64,000 nucleotides of DNA from Streptomyces venezuelae ATCC 10712 (GTDB lineage: Bacteria > Actinomycetota > Actinomycetes > Streptomycetales > Streptomycetaceae), in contig NZ_CP029197.1 of assembly GCF_008639165.1 (NCBI RefSeq), positions 5,770,001 through 5,834,000 on the forward strand, given 5' to 3'. Below are positions 46,001 through 53,210 of the stretch, piece after piece (positions within the stretch are counted from its first letter, which is position 1; every line of letters starts with the position of its first letter). Made by a program: the position numbers and the translations under genes. The notes under the pieces were generated by a model, which was given only the letters and a program-made list of their open reading frames with translations, did no database searches and was not told the DNA's origin.

Positions 46001-46502
46001 GAGCCGCCGGACCCGGGGCGGCCAGGCCCGGAGCGACCGGACCGGGGGCGACCGGGCCAGGAGCCACGGCACCAGGAGCGACGGCACCCGGAGCCACGGC
46101 ACCAGGAGCGACCGGACCAGGAGCGGCCGGCACCCCCACGGGCGGCGGCACCGGCAGCGGAGCCGCACCGGCCGGCTGCTCGTACCCCGGAGGCGCGCCC
46201 ACCGGCGGCATGCCGGGCGTGCCGATCGGGGGCGTACCCACCGGCGGAGCACCGGCGTTCCAGTGCGGCTCGAAGCCGCTGCCCGCCGGGAGGCCCGGCA
46301 CCGGGACCTGCGCCCCGCTCGGCGGCGGGGGCGGGGGAGTGGCACCGGCCGCCCCCGCACCGCCCGACGCGTTCTGCGTGTACCAGGCGGGCGGGGTGTA
46401 GTCGATGGTGAACTCACCCGTCATCTCGGCGGGATCCGCGTCGGACTGATCGTCGGCGGGCGGATTCCAACCCCCGTGGATCTCGTCGCGATCGCCGTTC
46501 AC
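43041..46502 (-). CDS. type VII secretion-associated ParA/MinD-like ATPase with long disordered arms
   Basis: A 1153-residue protein. The ATPase domain (residues ~690-950) has the deviant Walker A KGGVGKTTTTT, an IDANPDAGTL switch and LTDSGTGLL, as in MinD/ParA proteins. In mycobacteria similar Pro-rich ParA-like proteins (EspI) belong to ESX loci. The N-terminal ~650 residues are Pro/Ala/Gln-rich with an acidic Ser/Asp patch and 15-bp coding repeats; the last ~200 residues are PGQPYGAQP-type repeats. The start holds a distinctive FTIDYTPPAWYTQN segment. GTG 46502 has AGGAGG 4-5 bases upstream. Probably cytoplasmic, regulating or positioning secretion; that role is inferred from location and the EspI parallel. 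Confidence 0.85.
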   Translation of the reverse strand: MNGDRDEIHGGWNPPADDQSDADPAEMTGEFTIDYTPPAWYTQNASGGAGAAGATPPPPPPSGAQVPVPGLPAGSGFEPHWNAGAPPVGTPPIGTPGMPPVGAPPGYEQPAGAAPLPVPPPVGVPAAPGPVAPGAVAPGAVAPGAVAPGPVAPGPVAPGLAAPGPAAPAPVAPASVAPAPVAPAPVAPAPGAPAAVAPGSFTPAEASAPGAFPPPVPLPVPSAPAPASTPATPFGGGDIESGATMRFSPAALQREVAERAAEAPAAAVDSGADSGTADSAAPAGAAAGAEAETAADTGSTTDEETSAAADGTASATDGSASDDSSADDSASDDSSSVDAESEETDVTDAVGAADAAEPEAEDAAAPAETTDSPEDRAPEDVAPDSGDAADPADSASPVGQPAPAALDAVTEPMAPVPYPPAAAAQAPGPFPGAAPAPAQAPAPAPAPGQPFPAAAQQPGLPPLPPSFQPAAPGPAQQWPAQPAPGAQPAPQAAPLPPAAGAWPAPAVPGAPGTVPPQAQPQPEPTPGAYGYPQPQAQQPQPAPAQPQAPGGYGYPQTPGAPQGAQPEPQPQAQGGYGFPHPGTPPQQQAGYGYPHPASVPPQAAAPQGPQPPVDPRTGAAWPSPVTHDQRERSVPGAPLGYNAAVELSSDRLLRNNKQKPKSSRTPGGAAARFKLGGKKEEAERQRKLELIRTPVLSCYRIAVISLKGGVGKTTTTTALGATLATERQDKILAIDANPDAGTLGRRVRRETGATIRDLVQAIPYLHSYMDIRRFTSQAPSGLEILANDVDPAVSTTFNDEDYRRAIDVLGKQYPIILTDSGTGLLYSAMRGVLDLADQLIIISTPSVDGASSASTTLDWLSAHGYADLVQRSITVISGVRETGKMIKVEDIVQHFQTRCRGVVVVPFDEHLSAGAEVDLDMMRPKTREAYFNLSAMVAEDFVRAQQAQGLWTGDGQGAMPPHMAPPMPGQQMPGQPVPGQPLPGQFAPGQPVPGQPYGAQPAPGQPMPGQAPPGQPLPGQFAPGQPAAGQPYPAQQPYGQAPAPGQPYGAAPAPGQPYGAQPMPGQGQPLPGQAVPGQPQPGQPYGAQPAPGQPYGAQPGQPGMPQGWQQPQPGQPLPPQADPQDQRAGDDAQVAPQNWPPQQPPQAPPAPQQ
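45941..46134 (-). repeat. 15-bp coding repeats in the ParA-like gene
   Basis: Four tandem 15-bp units lie at 45941-46000 (type GTGCGACCGGCGCGG) and about seven degenerate 15-bp units at 46030-46134 (type GGAGCCACGGCACCA). They encode five-residue Ala/Pro/Val motifs in the N-terminal arm. Such arrays are prone to length change. Confidence 0.7.
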
Positions 46503-46672
46503 TTTGCCTCCTGGTGTGGTCGAGCACCCTTGTGCCGTTGTGGGCGGGGCTCTTCCACCCTAATCGGCGCGGGCAACCCCCGGGCAGGCCCGACGGCCCC
46601 TCCGCGCCCCTCCCCGCGACCGGTTCCGGTCCCCAAGTGACCTGCCCGCGCCGCAGAGTGAAAACCCCGCCC

Positions 46673-46706
46673 GTTCAAAACGTTGCAAAAACGGACGTAC
46701 TTGAAC
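46673..46706. promoter_or_regulatory. AT-rich island with spaced dyad upstream of the ParA-like gene
   Basis: The 217-bp gap 46503-46719 contains an unusually AT-rich stretch. GTTCAA (46673-46678) and TTGAAC (46701-46706) form inverted half-sites 22 bp apart, enclosing TTGCAA. It may be the promoter/operator region for the minus-strand ParA-like gene; no clear -10 box was found. Confidence 0.3.
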
Positions 46707-46719
46707 GACTTCATGCCGC

Positions 46720-47553
46720 TCAGTCCATCCGGCGCGCGCCGCCCAACAATCCGGTCTCGGCGTCGGTCCCCTGCGTCATCACGAACTGGCGGTCGCTCGG
46801 CGTGCACCAGAGGGTCACCCCGTCCGCGAGCGTCGACAGCGCCTCGTACTCGTGGCGCGGCAGGCTCATGATGCGGCCGATCTGCGCGGCCTCGTCCGGA
46901 GACACCCGCTGCACCCCGACCAGGGAGGACTTCTCCAGGAGCCGGGGCGCGACCGGACTCAGATACGGAAGCAGCGTCACCACCGACTGCCAGGGCGCCG
47001 ACACGACCCGGCCGCGCGGCGGCCGCATGCCGCAGTCGCGGATCACCACGACCGGGCTGCCCGCGGACGCGCCCTGCGGCGGCACCCGCCCCACGTCGTG
47101 CAGCGAGATGCACGGCTGTCCGCCGCCCGCGGCCTGCGCGAGCGCCGTCCAGGCCTGCGCGCGACCGGTCTCGACGGCCACCCGCGCGCCCGTCGCCGCG
47201 GCCCGGAGCGCCAGCACCTGCGCGGTCCACAGGCCGCCGATGAGGGTCACGTCGTACGGGACGGGCCGGTTGATGCCGAGGACGGCGGGCCGGCTCTCGG
47301 CGTCGACGCCGATCACCATGCCGTCGTCGCCGACCGGCAGGGCCAGCGCCTCCAGTTGGTCCACGGGGACGGAGTGCCGGTCGCGGCGCGGCCCGACGAG
47401 CCCGAAGCCGAAGCGGGGCTTCGCGCCCCGGCCCGCGCCCCGGGACCCCGCACCGCGCGGCCCGGAACCCCAGGAGGCGGCCCGGCCCGAGGCGCCGGGA
47501 GCGCCCGGCCTGGACGGCGTACCGAAGGAGGGGGAGGAAGCGGAGTGGGACAT
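46720..47553 (-). CDS. conserved protein of the type VII locus, unknown function
   Basis: A 277-residue protein without membrane segments. The N-terminal ~50 residues are Gly/Ser/Pro/Arg-rich and probably disordered. The remainder is a mixed alpha/beta domain (VDQLEALALPVGDDGMVIGV, VTLIGGLWTAQVLALRAAAT, SLPRHEYEALSTLADGVTLW) resembling a nucleotide-binding-like fold without a Walker motif. Its ATG shares one base with the stop of eccE (TGATG), so it is translated with the secretion machinery and is probably an accessory or cytoplasmic chaperone-like component. No family name was recognised. Confidence 0.75.
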   Translation of the reverse strand: MSHSASSPSFGTPSRPGAPGASGRAASWGSGPRGAGSRGAGRGAKPRFGFGLVGPRRDRHSVPVDQLEALALPVGDDGMVIGVDAESRPAVLGINRPVPYDVTLIGGLWTAQVLALRAAATGARVAVETGRAQAWTALAQAAGGGQPCISLHDVGRVPPQGASAGSPVVVIRDCGMRPPRGRVVSAPWQSVVTLLPYLSPVAPRLLEKSSLVGVQRVSPDEAAQIGRIMSLPRHEYEALSTLADGVTLWCTPSDRQFVMTQGTDAETGLLGGARRMD

Positions 47554-48854
47554 CAGCGCGCACCTCCCAGCGGAAGCGTCGCGAGGATGCCGGGCACCTG
47601 TTCACGGTCGAGTCGCACGAGTCCCGTCCTCACCCCGCGCGCCGCGCGCTCCAGTTCGTGCCGCGCGGCCACGAGTTCCTCGTCGCTGCGCCCGGTGATC
47701 CGTACGTGTCCGGTCACGGTCACCTCCTGCCGGTCCCCGCCGCTGAGCGTCAGGCTGAACGTCGTCGCCAGCGCGGGCAGCGAGGTCAGCAGGGCCACCA
47801 GCTGCGGCATCGAGGCCCCCGCCCCGCCCTGGCCGCCCAGCTGGGGCCAGCGTCCCACCCAGTACGTGGTGTGCCGCCGGTCGTCCACCCGCCAGGTCCG
47901 CGCGGTCTCCTGGGTCCTGCGCCCCTGCGCCTGCCCCCGGCCCGCCTGCGTGATCGCCATCGGGCTCGCGCAGGTCGAGGTGGCGAGCGCCGAGGTGAGC
48001 TCCGTCTCCGTCAGCACGCTCGCCCGGAACCCGGCGCCCGCGAGCCTGCTCGCCAGCTGGTCCGCCGCCCGCACCACGCACTTCTGCGCGCCCTTGAGGC
48101 CACCGCCACGCGCTTCGACCGCCTCCGGGCAGAGTTCTGGGTCCAGCTTGAGCGCGATCCACGTGATCCGGACCGCCGGCGAGCCCGTCTGCGCCTGCAG
48201 CGGACCGTAGTTGCGCGCGGCCATCGACTGCGCGGGCAGGTGCGGGGCGGGCGCCGGCTGGGTGTGCTGCACGATCTGCGCCGACTCCAGGCGGATGCCG
48301 TCGACGCTCAGCACGTCCCGGACGAGACCGACGGGCAGCGGCCGCGCCGCCCGGTCCGGGCGCAGCGCCGTGCCGTCCGATTCGACCCGCAGGACTGCGG
48401 TGAGGAAGGTGCCGTCGCCGACCATGCCGACGGGCCGGCGGTCACGGTCGCTGTACGCGTAGGTCCGCAGCGCGGGGTCGCACTCCACGACCGGCGCGAG
48501 CCCCGGCTCGGTGCCCTCCGGCACCGTGAACGAGGACGCCCGGCGGGTGCGGGCCCGCAGCGCGAGGAAGGTGCCCAGCCATTCGGGCAGGGAGCGGTGG
48601 TGCCGGCGGACGACCGCCAGCAGGACGAGCACGACGGCCACCACGCCCGCGGGCACCAGCAGCATCCGGTCGATGACATAGGCGACGACGAGCAGCGCCG
48701 CCGCCACTTCGACCAGAACGAACTGTTGCAACTGGAACGAACCGAAGTGTCCCGGGCGCGCCTGGAGCCTCGGTGAGACCGAGGAGACGGGGCCCGTGGA
48801 CGGGGGTGCGGAGGCGGTGGCCGCGGCGGGCCGCGTCCGCGTCGCGGAAGCCAT
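47553..48854 (-). CDS. eccE: type VII secretion protein EccE
   Basis: A 433-residue membrane component of the type VII secretion system. Two adjacent N-terminal membrane helices (FVLVEVAAALLVVAYVIDRM and LLVPAGVVAVVLVLLAVV) are followed by a large domain, as in EccE proteins. The region around RPLPVGLVRDVLSVDGIRLE and YWVGRWPQLGG fits EccE, though sequence conservation in this family is low, so position in the locus contributes to the call. It overlaps the next gene by one base. It is divergent from eccB across 189 bp. Confidence 0.82.
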   Translation of the reverse strand: MASATRTRPAAATASAPPSTGPVSSVSPRLQARPGHFGSFQLQQFVLVEVAAALLVVAYVIDRMLLVPAGVVAVVLVLLAVVRRHHRSLPEWLGTFLALRARTRRASSFTVPEGTEPGLAPVVECDPALRTYAYSDRDRRPVGMVGDGTFLTAVLRVESDGTALRPDRAARPLPVGLVRDVLSVDGIRLESAQIVQHTQPAPAPHLPAQSMAARNYGPLQAQTGSPAVRITWIALKLDPELCPEAVEARGGGLKGAQKCVVRAADQLASRLAGAGFRASVLTETELTSALATSTCASPMAITQAGRGQAQGRRTQETARTWRVDDRRHTTYWVGRWPQLGGQGGAGASMPQLVALLTSLPALATTFSLTLSGGDRQEVTVTGHVRITGRSDEELVAARHELERAARGVRTGLVRLDREQVPGILATLPLGGAR

Positions 48855-48955
48855 GATGGAGAATCCCCCTCAATTCATCCCGATCACCCTGGCCTGCCAG
48901 GGCTTTGACGGCCGGATCACCCTACCCGCCCCACGAACGCCACGGGACAGCAGGC

Positions 48956-48961
48956 ATAGTA
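48956..48961 (-). promoter_or_regulatory. candidate -10 box for eccE
   Basis: On the minus strand the hexamer reads TACTAT, about 100 bp upstream of the eccE start, in the divergent eccE/eccB gap. The plus-strand eccB start (49044) has GAGAAT (49030-49035) 8 bp upstream and may be leaderless. Confidence 0.3.
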
Positions 48962-49043
48962 GGGGGCCGGTCCGACGGCCGGGGCCCGGGTGTCACCTCC
49001 CCGGCTCCCGCGCGAAGATCGCGCCTGACGAGAATGGGGACTC

Positions 49044-50591
49044 ATGGCATCGCGGCGGGACGAGCTCAACGCGTACACCTTTGCGAAGAAGCGCACGGTG
49101 GCGGCATTCCTCCAACCCTCGCCCTCCGGCACGGAGGAGGGGGCGCCGAGGCCGCTGCGCGCGATCGTCCCGGGACTGATCGTCGCCGCGCTCGTCGTCG
49201 CGGGCTTCGGCGCCTGGGGCATGTTCAGCCCCCAGGCCCCCAAGGGCTGGGACACCCCCGGCACCCGCGTCATCGTCGGCAAGCAGTCGACGACCCGGTA
49301 CGTGGTCCTGGAGACCGGCAAGGGCAAGGACAAGAAGACCCTGCTCCACCCGGTCCTCAACCTCGCGTCCGCGCGGCTCCTGCTCAACCCCGACCAGTTC
49401 CAGGTCGTCCAGGTCGCCGACAAGACGCTCGACCTGGGCAAGCCGCCGCGCGGCCCGATCCTCGGCATCCCGTACGCCCCCGACCGGCTGCCCACCGCCG
49501 ACGACGCCGGCAAGCCCAAGCGCTGGGCGGTCTGCGAGCAGCCCGGCGGCGGCACCGGCGCGAGCGTCCAGAAGGCGACCTTCCTCTTCGCCGAGCGGGA
49601 CCTCGGCCGCACCGAGGGCGCCGGCAAGCTGAAGGACGGCGAGGTCATGTTCGTCAAGGGCCAGAAGGGCGCCGCCCAGTTTCTCGTCGACCACACCGGC
49701 ACCAAGTACCCGGTGAAGGCCGAGTCCACCGGTCTGGTCACCACGCTCGTCGGCCTTTCCAAGAAGCCGCAGGCGGTCACCGACGACTGGCTCGCCACCC
49801 TGAAGACCGGCGACGAGGTGGACTTCCCGCGGGTCCCCGGCGAGGCCGGCGCCCCGGCGGGCGTCCCCGGCTCCCTCACCGCCACCGAGAACCGCGTCGG
49901 CATGGTCCTGGTCGCCGAGACCGGCTCGGGGCCGCAGAACTACGTCGTCCTGCCCGGGAAGGTCCAGCCGGTCACCCCGTTCACCGCCCGGCTGCTCATC
50001 AACTCCCCGCAGAACGGCGTCCTCGACATGGACGGCAAGGCCGTCACCGTCGACGCACCGTCCTTCGTCCCCGACCCCACCTTCTTCCACGGCGGCGCCA
50101 ACTGGCCGAAGAAGAGGGTCGCCCAGGTCAACGCCACCACCGACGCGGGCGCCCGGGACACCGTGTGCAACGTCCTCACCGGCGTCGACGAGAAGGGCGC
50201 CACCACCCTCGCCACCTGGGCCGGCGCCGAGTACCCCGCGGACATCACCGCGGGCGGCACCAGCACGTACGTCACCCCGGGCACCGGTCTGCTCTACACC
50301 CAGACCCAGGGGCAGCAGAAGGCGGCCACCGGCGGCACGCTGTTCCTCGTCACCGACACCGGCCTGCGGTACGCCGTCCAGTCCAACGGCGACAGCGACT
50401 CCGACCGCTCCGAGATCGGCGCCGGGGACAAGGAGAAGTCGAGCGACGGGCGCCCGGAACCGAGCGACGCGCAGAAGCGTCTCGGGTACGAGAAAGTCCA
50501 GCCGGCCCTCGTCCCGATCGAGTGGTCCGAGTTCCTGTCGAAGGGTCCGCGCCTCGACACCAACAGCGCGCGTCAGCCGCAGGGTTCCTAG
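49044..50591 (+). CDS. eccB: type VII secretion protein EccB
   Basis: A 515-residue component with one N-terminal membrane helix (IVPGLIVAALVVAGFGAWGM, residues ~45-65) and a large extracytoplasmic domain. The start MASRRDELNAYTFAKKRTVA is the hallmark of EccB. The outer domain has the expected repeats of VQVADKTLDLG-like strands and ends with an unstructured tail. In mycobacteria EccB is a periplasm-facing part of the ESX core complex. mycP follows within a few bases in the same direction, indicating one transcript. Confidence 0.93.
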   Translation: MASRRDELNAYTFAKKRTVAAFLQPSPSGTEEGAPRPLRAIVPGLIVAALVVAGFGAWGMFSPQAPKGWDTPGTRVIVGKQSTTRYVVLETGKGKDKKTLLHPVLNLASARLLLNPDQFQVVQVADKTLDLGKPPRGPILGIPYAPDRLPTADDAGKPKRWAVCEQPGGGTGASVQKATFLFAERDLGRTEGAGKLKDGEVMFVKGQKGAAQFLVDHTGTKYPVKAESTGLVTTLVGLSKKPQAVTDDWLATLKTGDEVDFPRVPGEAGAPAGVPGSLTATENRVGMVLVAETGSGPQNYVVLPGKVQPVTPFTARLLINSPQNGVLDMDGKAVTVDAPSFVPDPTFFHGGANWPKKRVAQVNATTDAGARDTVCNVLTGVDEKGATTLATWAGAEYPADITAGGTSTYVTPGTGLLYTQTQGQQKAATGGTLFLVTDTGLRYAVQSNGDSDSDRSEIGAGDKEKSSDGRPEPSDAQKRLGYEKVQPALVPIEWSEFLSKGPRLDTNSARQPQGS

Positions 50592-50603
50592 GGGGTGGCA
50601 CCG

Positions 50604-51887
50604 GTGACGACGACCTACCGTACGGCCGCCCTGCTCGCCGCGGGCACCCTCACCGCCCTCCTCGCGGCCCCCGGCCAGGCCTCCGCCGCCGGCCCCACGA
50701 GCGGCCCGGCCGGCGTGCCCCGCCCCGCGGGACCCGTCCTGGACGGCAGCGGCGAGTGCACCTTCCCGATGAAGAAGCAGATCGAGGGCACCCCCTGGCC
50801 GCTCCAGCGGGTCCTCCTCGACGAGCTGTGGCAGGACACCAAGGGCAAGGGCGTCCGGGTCGCGGTCATCGACACGGGCGTCGACGACGTCAACCCGCAG
50901 CTGAAGCAGGCCGTCGACGCCAAGGCGGGCAAGGACTACCTCAAGCCCGACAAGAAGAACCCGGGCTTCGGCGACGAGCTGCGCGGCAAGACCGACGGCA
51001 CCGTCGACGAGGTCGGCCACGGCACCAAGGTCGCCGGGATCATCGCCGCCCGGCCCCGCCCCGGCACCGGCTTCGTCGGCCTCGCGCCCGAGGCGACGAT
51101 CATCCCGATCCGGCAGAACGACGAGAAGAACAGCGGCAAGTCGGACACGATGGCCGAGGCCATCAAGTGGGCCGTCGCCAAGGGCGCCCACGTCATCAAC
51201 ATCTCGCAGGACACCACCCAGCCGCTGGACGCCGACTCGCCGATGGCCAAGGCGATCGCCCTCGCGCTGTCCAAGCAGATCGTCGTGGTCGCCTCCGCCG
51301 GCAACGACGGCATGGACGGCTCCCTGAAGAAGACCTATCCGGCCGCGTTCCCCGGCGTCCTCGCCGTCGCCTCCTCCGACCGGAACAACGAGCGGGCCGC
51401 GTTCTCCCAGTCCGGCACCTTCGTGGGCGTCGCCGCCCCCGGCGTCGACGTCGTCTCCACCGTGCCCGGCGGCGGCCAGTGCGTCGACAACGGCACCAGC
51501 TTCTCCGCCCCGTACGTCGCCGGCGTCGCGGCCCTGCTGCGCGCCAAGTACCCGGAGTGGACCGCGGCGCAGATCGTCACCCGGATCGAGCAGACCGCCG
51601 TCCGCCCCGTCAAGGGGCGGGACAACCACGTGGGCTGGGGCGTGGTCGACCCGGTGCGGGCGCTCGCCGACACCCCCGGCACGCCGCCCTCCTCGCCCAC
51701 GCCCGACCCGGGCCCGCCCAAGCCGCCGGCTCCCGAGCCGGCCCGACTGGCGCTGTCGGAGACGCCTCAGGAGCGCTCCGAACGGCTCGCCACCTACACG
51801 TTGGGGATCGGTGTCGTCCTGGTGGCCGTGGTCGCCGGAACCGCCATCGTGATCCGCGACAGCCGCCGCCGGAGGGAGGCCCGTTGA
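50604..51887 (+). CDS. mycP: type VII secretion-associated serine protease mycosin
   Basis: A 427-residue subtilisin-family (S8) protease acting outside the membrane in type VII secretion. It has a Sec signal peptide (AALLAAGTLTALLAAPGQASA). The catalytic Asp90 (VIDTGVDD), His139 (GHGTKVAG), oxyanion Asn234 (SAGNDG) and Ser299 (GTSFSAP) are all present, and a C-terminal membrane anchor follows (LGIGVVLVAVVAGTAIVI) before a basic tail. GTG 50604 is preferred because GGGGG lies 8 bases upstream; GTG 50595, three codons earlier, is possible. It directly follows eccB. Confidence 0.93.
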   Translation: MTTTYRTAALLAAGTLTALLAAPGQASAAGPTSGPAGVPRPAGPVLDGSGECTFPMKKQIEGTPWPLQRVLLDELWQDTKGKGVRVAVIDTGVDDVNPQLKQAVDAKAGKDYLKPDKKNPGFGDELRGKTDGTVDEVGHGTKVAGIIAARPRPGTGFVGLAPEATIIPIRQNDEKNSGKSDTMAEAIKWAVAKGAHVINISQDTTQPLDADSPMAKAIALALSKQIVVVASAGNDGMDGSLKKTYPAAFPGVLAVASSDRNNERAAFSQSGTFVGVAAPGVDVVSTVPGGGQCVDNGTSFSAPYVAGVAALLRAKYPEWTAAQIVTRIEQTAVRPVKGRDNHVGWGVVDPVRALADTPGTPPSSPTPDPGPPKPPAPEPARLALSETPQERSERLATYTLGIGVVLVAVVAGTAIVIRDSRRRREAR

Positions 51888-52080
51888 CCGCCGTTTTGGT
51901 CAAGTATCCGGACCTTCCTTTGCAGTTGGAACTGCCGCCGTCAATGGATAAAGTGACCGCTGGGCGCACGGCAGTGCGAGCCCAGCACGGGGGCGGCATC
52001 AGAAGATTCCCGTCCGCATCACGACCGGATGGCCCGACGGCCCAGCCGCCGTCGACGTCACCGAAGGAAGAAGGGGCAAG
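51888..52080 (+). promoter_or_regulatory. gap before esxBA with a candidate operator
   Basis: The 193-bp gap is AT-richer than its surroundings. It contains the perfect dyad GCAGTTGGAACTGC (51922-51935) and TAAAGT/GGATAA sequences around 51946-51954 that may be a -10 box, so esxBA probably has its own promoter. A TTG-initiated frame (51884-52096, 70 codons) crosses the gap and overlaps esxB; coding is doubtful. Confidence 0.4.
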
Positions 52081-52419
52081 ATGTCGAAAGACCTGAACGT
52101 AACCAGTGCCGAACAAGTCAAGCTCGCCGGCCGGATCCAGGACTTCCACGACGAGCTCCAGTCCCGCATCACCGCCCTCAACGGCGTGGTGGACCGCATC
52201 CAGGCGGGCTGGCAGGGCGCTGCGAGCAAGGAGTACGACCGGGTCCAGAACGACCTGAACCAGCGTCTGCGCGGCATGCGCGTCGAGCTCGTGAAGCTCG
52301 AGGAGATCATGCGGATGAGCGCCGACGGGTTCACGCAGGAGGAGGACGAGCGCATCCGGACCTTCCGCAAGATGGACGACACGTCCGGTGGCCAGAGCGC
52401 CATCCTCGGCATGGCCTGA
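52081..52419 (+). CDS. esxB: WXG100 family type VII secretion substrate EsxB
   Basis: A 112-residue helical-hairpin protein secreted by the type VII system, normally as a dimer with EsxA. The WXG turn is GWQG (Trp44-Gly46), between two amphipathic helices. Length exceeds 100 because of a C-terminal tail (FRKMDDTSGGQSAILGMA). The typical YxxxD/E export signal is not exact here; FTQEE occupies that place. A ribosome site GGAAGAAGGGG precedes ATG 52081. esxA follows after 53 bp, as in the Streptomyces esxBA pair. Confidence 0.92.
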   Translation: MSKDLNVTSAEQVKLAGRIQDFHDELQSRITALNGVVDRIQAGWQGAASKEYDRVQNDLNQRLRGMRVELVKLEEIMRMSADGFTQEEDERIRTFRKMDDTSGGQSAILGMA

Positions 52420-52472
52420 GCCGTCCGTCCCGACCAGCCCTCCGCGCCACTCTCACTCCAGGAGTCATCACC

Positions 52473-52763
52473 ATGACCACTGCGGTCAATTACGACACCG
52501 TGACGCAGGCGGCGGCCGACGTCCGCCTCACCTCCAGCACGCTGACCCAGAAGCTCGAAGACCTCATGACCGAGGTCAACCGTGTCGCCTCCAACTGGGA
52601 AGGTGAGGCGAAGATCGCGTACCGCGAGAGCCAGGACCGCCTGACCCGCGACATGTCCGGCATGAACCAGGACCTGGGCCGCATCGCCCAGCTCCTCGAC
52701 GAGTCGGTCATCGGCTACCAGGACACCGACAAGGGCAACGCCGCCCGGTTCCGCATGATGTGA
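52473..52763 (+). CDS. esxA: WXG100 family type VII secretion substrate EsxA
   Basis: A 96-residue WXG100 protein. The motif NWEG (Trp42-Gly44) separates two helices, and the C-terminal export signal YxxxD is present as YQDTD (Tyr82-Asp86). That suggests EsxA provides the secretion signal for the EsxA-EsxB pair. ATG 52473 has GGAG 10 bases upstream. A very long hairpin follows, ending the eccB-mycP-esxBA transcript. In S. coelicolor the equivalent proteins affect sporulation. Confidence 0.94.
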   Translation: MTTAVNYDTVTQAAADVRLTSSTLTQKLEDLMTEVNRVASNWEGEAKIAYRESQDRLTRDMSGMNQDLGRIAQLLDESVIGYQDTDKGNAARFRMM

Positions 52764-52786
52764 GCTGCTCCGCCGACCGGCGGAGG

Positions 52787-52833
52787 CACGCGTGAGGGGG
52801 TGGCCCGTACGACGGGCCACCCCCTCACGCGTG
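52787..52833. terminator. bidirectional terminator, 22-bp perfect stem
   Basis: Arms 52787-52808 and 52812-52833 are perfectly complementary with a 3-base loop (ACG). The hairpin lies between the convergent esxA and DUF397 genes and can end transcription from both sides. Confidence 0.88.
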
Positions 52834-52841
52834 TCCGCGGC

Positions 52842-53147
52842 TCACCGCAGGTCGAACTCGCCGTCCCTGGCGCCCAGGACGAACGCGTCCCACTCGGCCT
52901 TCGTGTACCGCAGCACCGTCTCCTTGTCGAGCGAGGAACGCATCGCCACCGCCCCCTCGGGGAGCCGGGCGATCTCCACCCGCTCCTCGTCCGGGCTCGT
53001 CCCCGGCGCGCCCTCCCACTCGACGCCCGAGATGTCGAGCGCGTACAGCTCGTCCTTCTGACGCTGCTTCTCGGCGGCCCGCGCGGCCTCGGCGGCGCCG
53101 TCGACGGCGCTCTCGGCGCTGGGCGTGCTGGTGTCTGCGTCGGTCAT
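52842..53147 (-). CDS. DUF397-domain protein
   Basis: A 101-residue cytoplasmic protein. The C-terminal half has the DUF397 pattern (SSLDKETVLRYTKAEWDAFV followed by LGARDGEFDL). The N-terminal half is acidic/Ala-rich with a charged helix (AARAAEKQRQKDELYALDIS). DUF397 proteins usually pair with Xre-type regulators in Streptomyces, but no such regulator is adjacent. Its position downstream of eccC on the same strand, with a 63-bp gap, suggests cotranscription with eccC. A role in the secretion locus is only a possibility. Confidence 0.8.
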   Translation of the reverse strand: MTDADTSTPSAESAVDGAAEAARAAEKQRQKDELYALDISGVEWEGAPGTSPDEERVEIARLPEGAVAMRSSLDKETVLRYTKAEWDAFVLGARDGEFDLR

Positions 53148-53210
53148 CGGCGCGTTCCCTTCGCGGTGGTACGGCGGTCCCTCCCACAGTAGTGGGACCG
53201 CCGCACCCGA

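Noticed and set aside
42885..46640. A 1251-codon plus-strand frame opposite the ParA-like gene
   Set aside because: The minus strand has an intact Walker A domain and a strong ribosome site; the plus frame is Arg/Leu-rich shadow sequence.
51884..52096. Small TTG-initiated gene between mycP and esxB
   Set aside because: It overlaps esxB in another frame, uses a rare start without a ribosome site, and covers probable promoter DNA. Kept only as a low-interest possibility.
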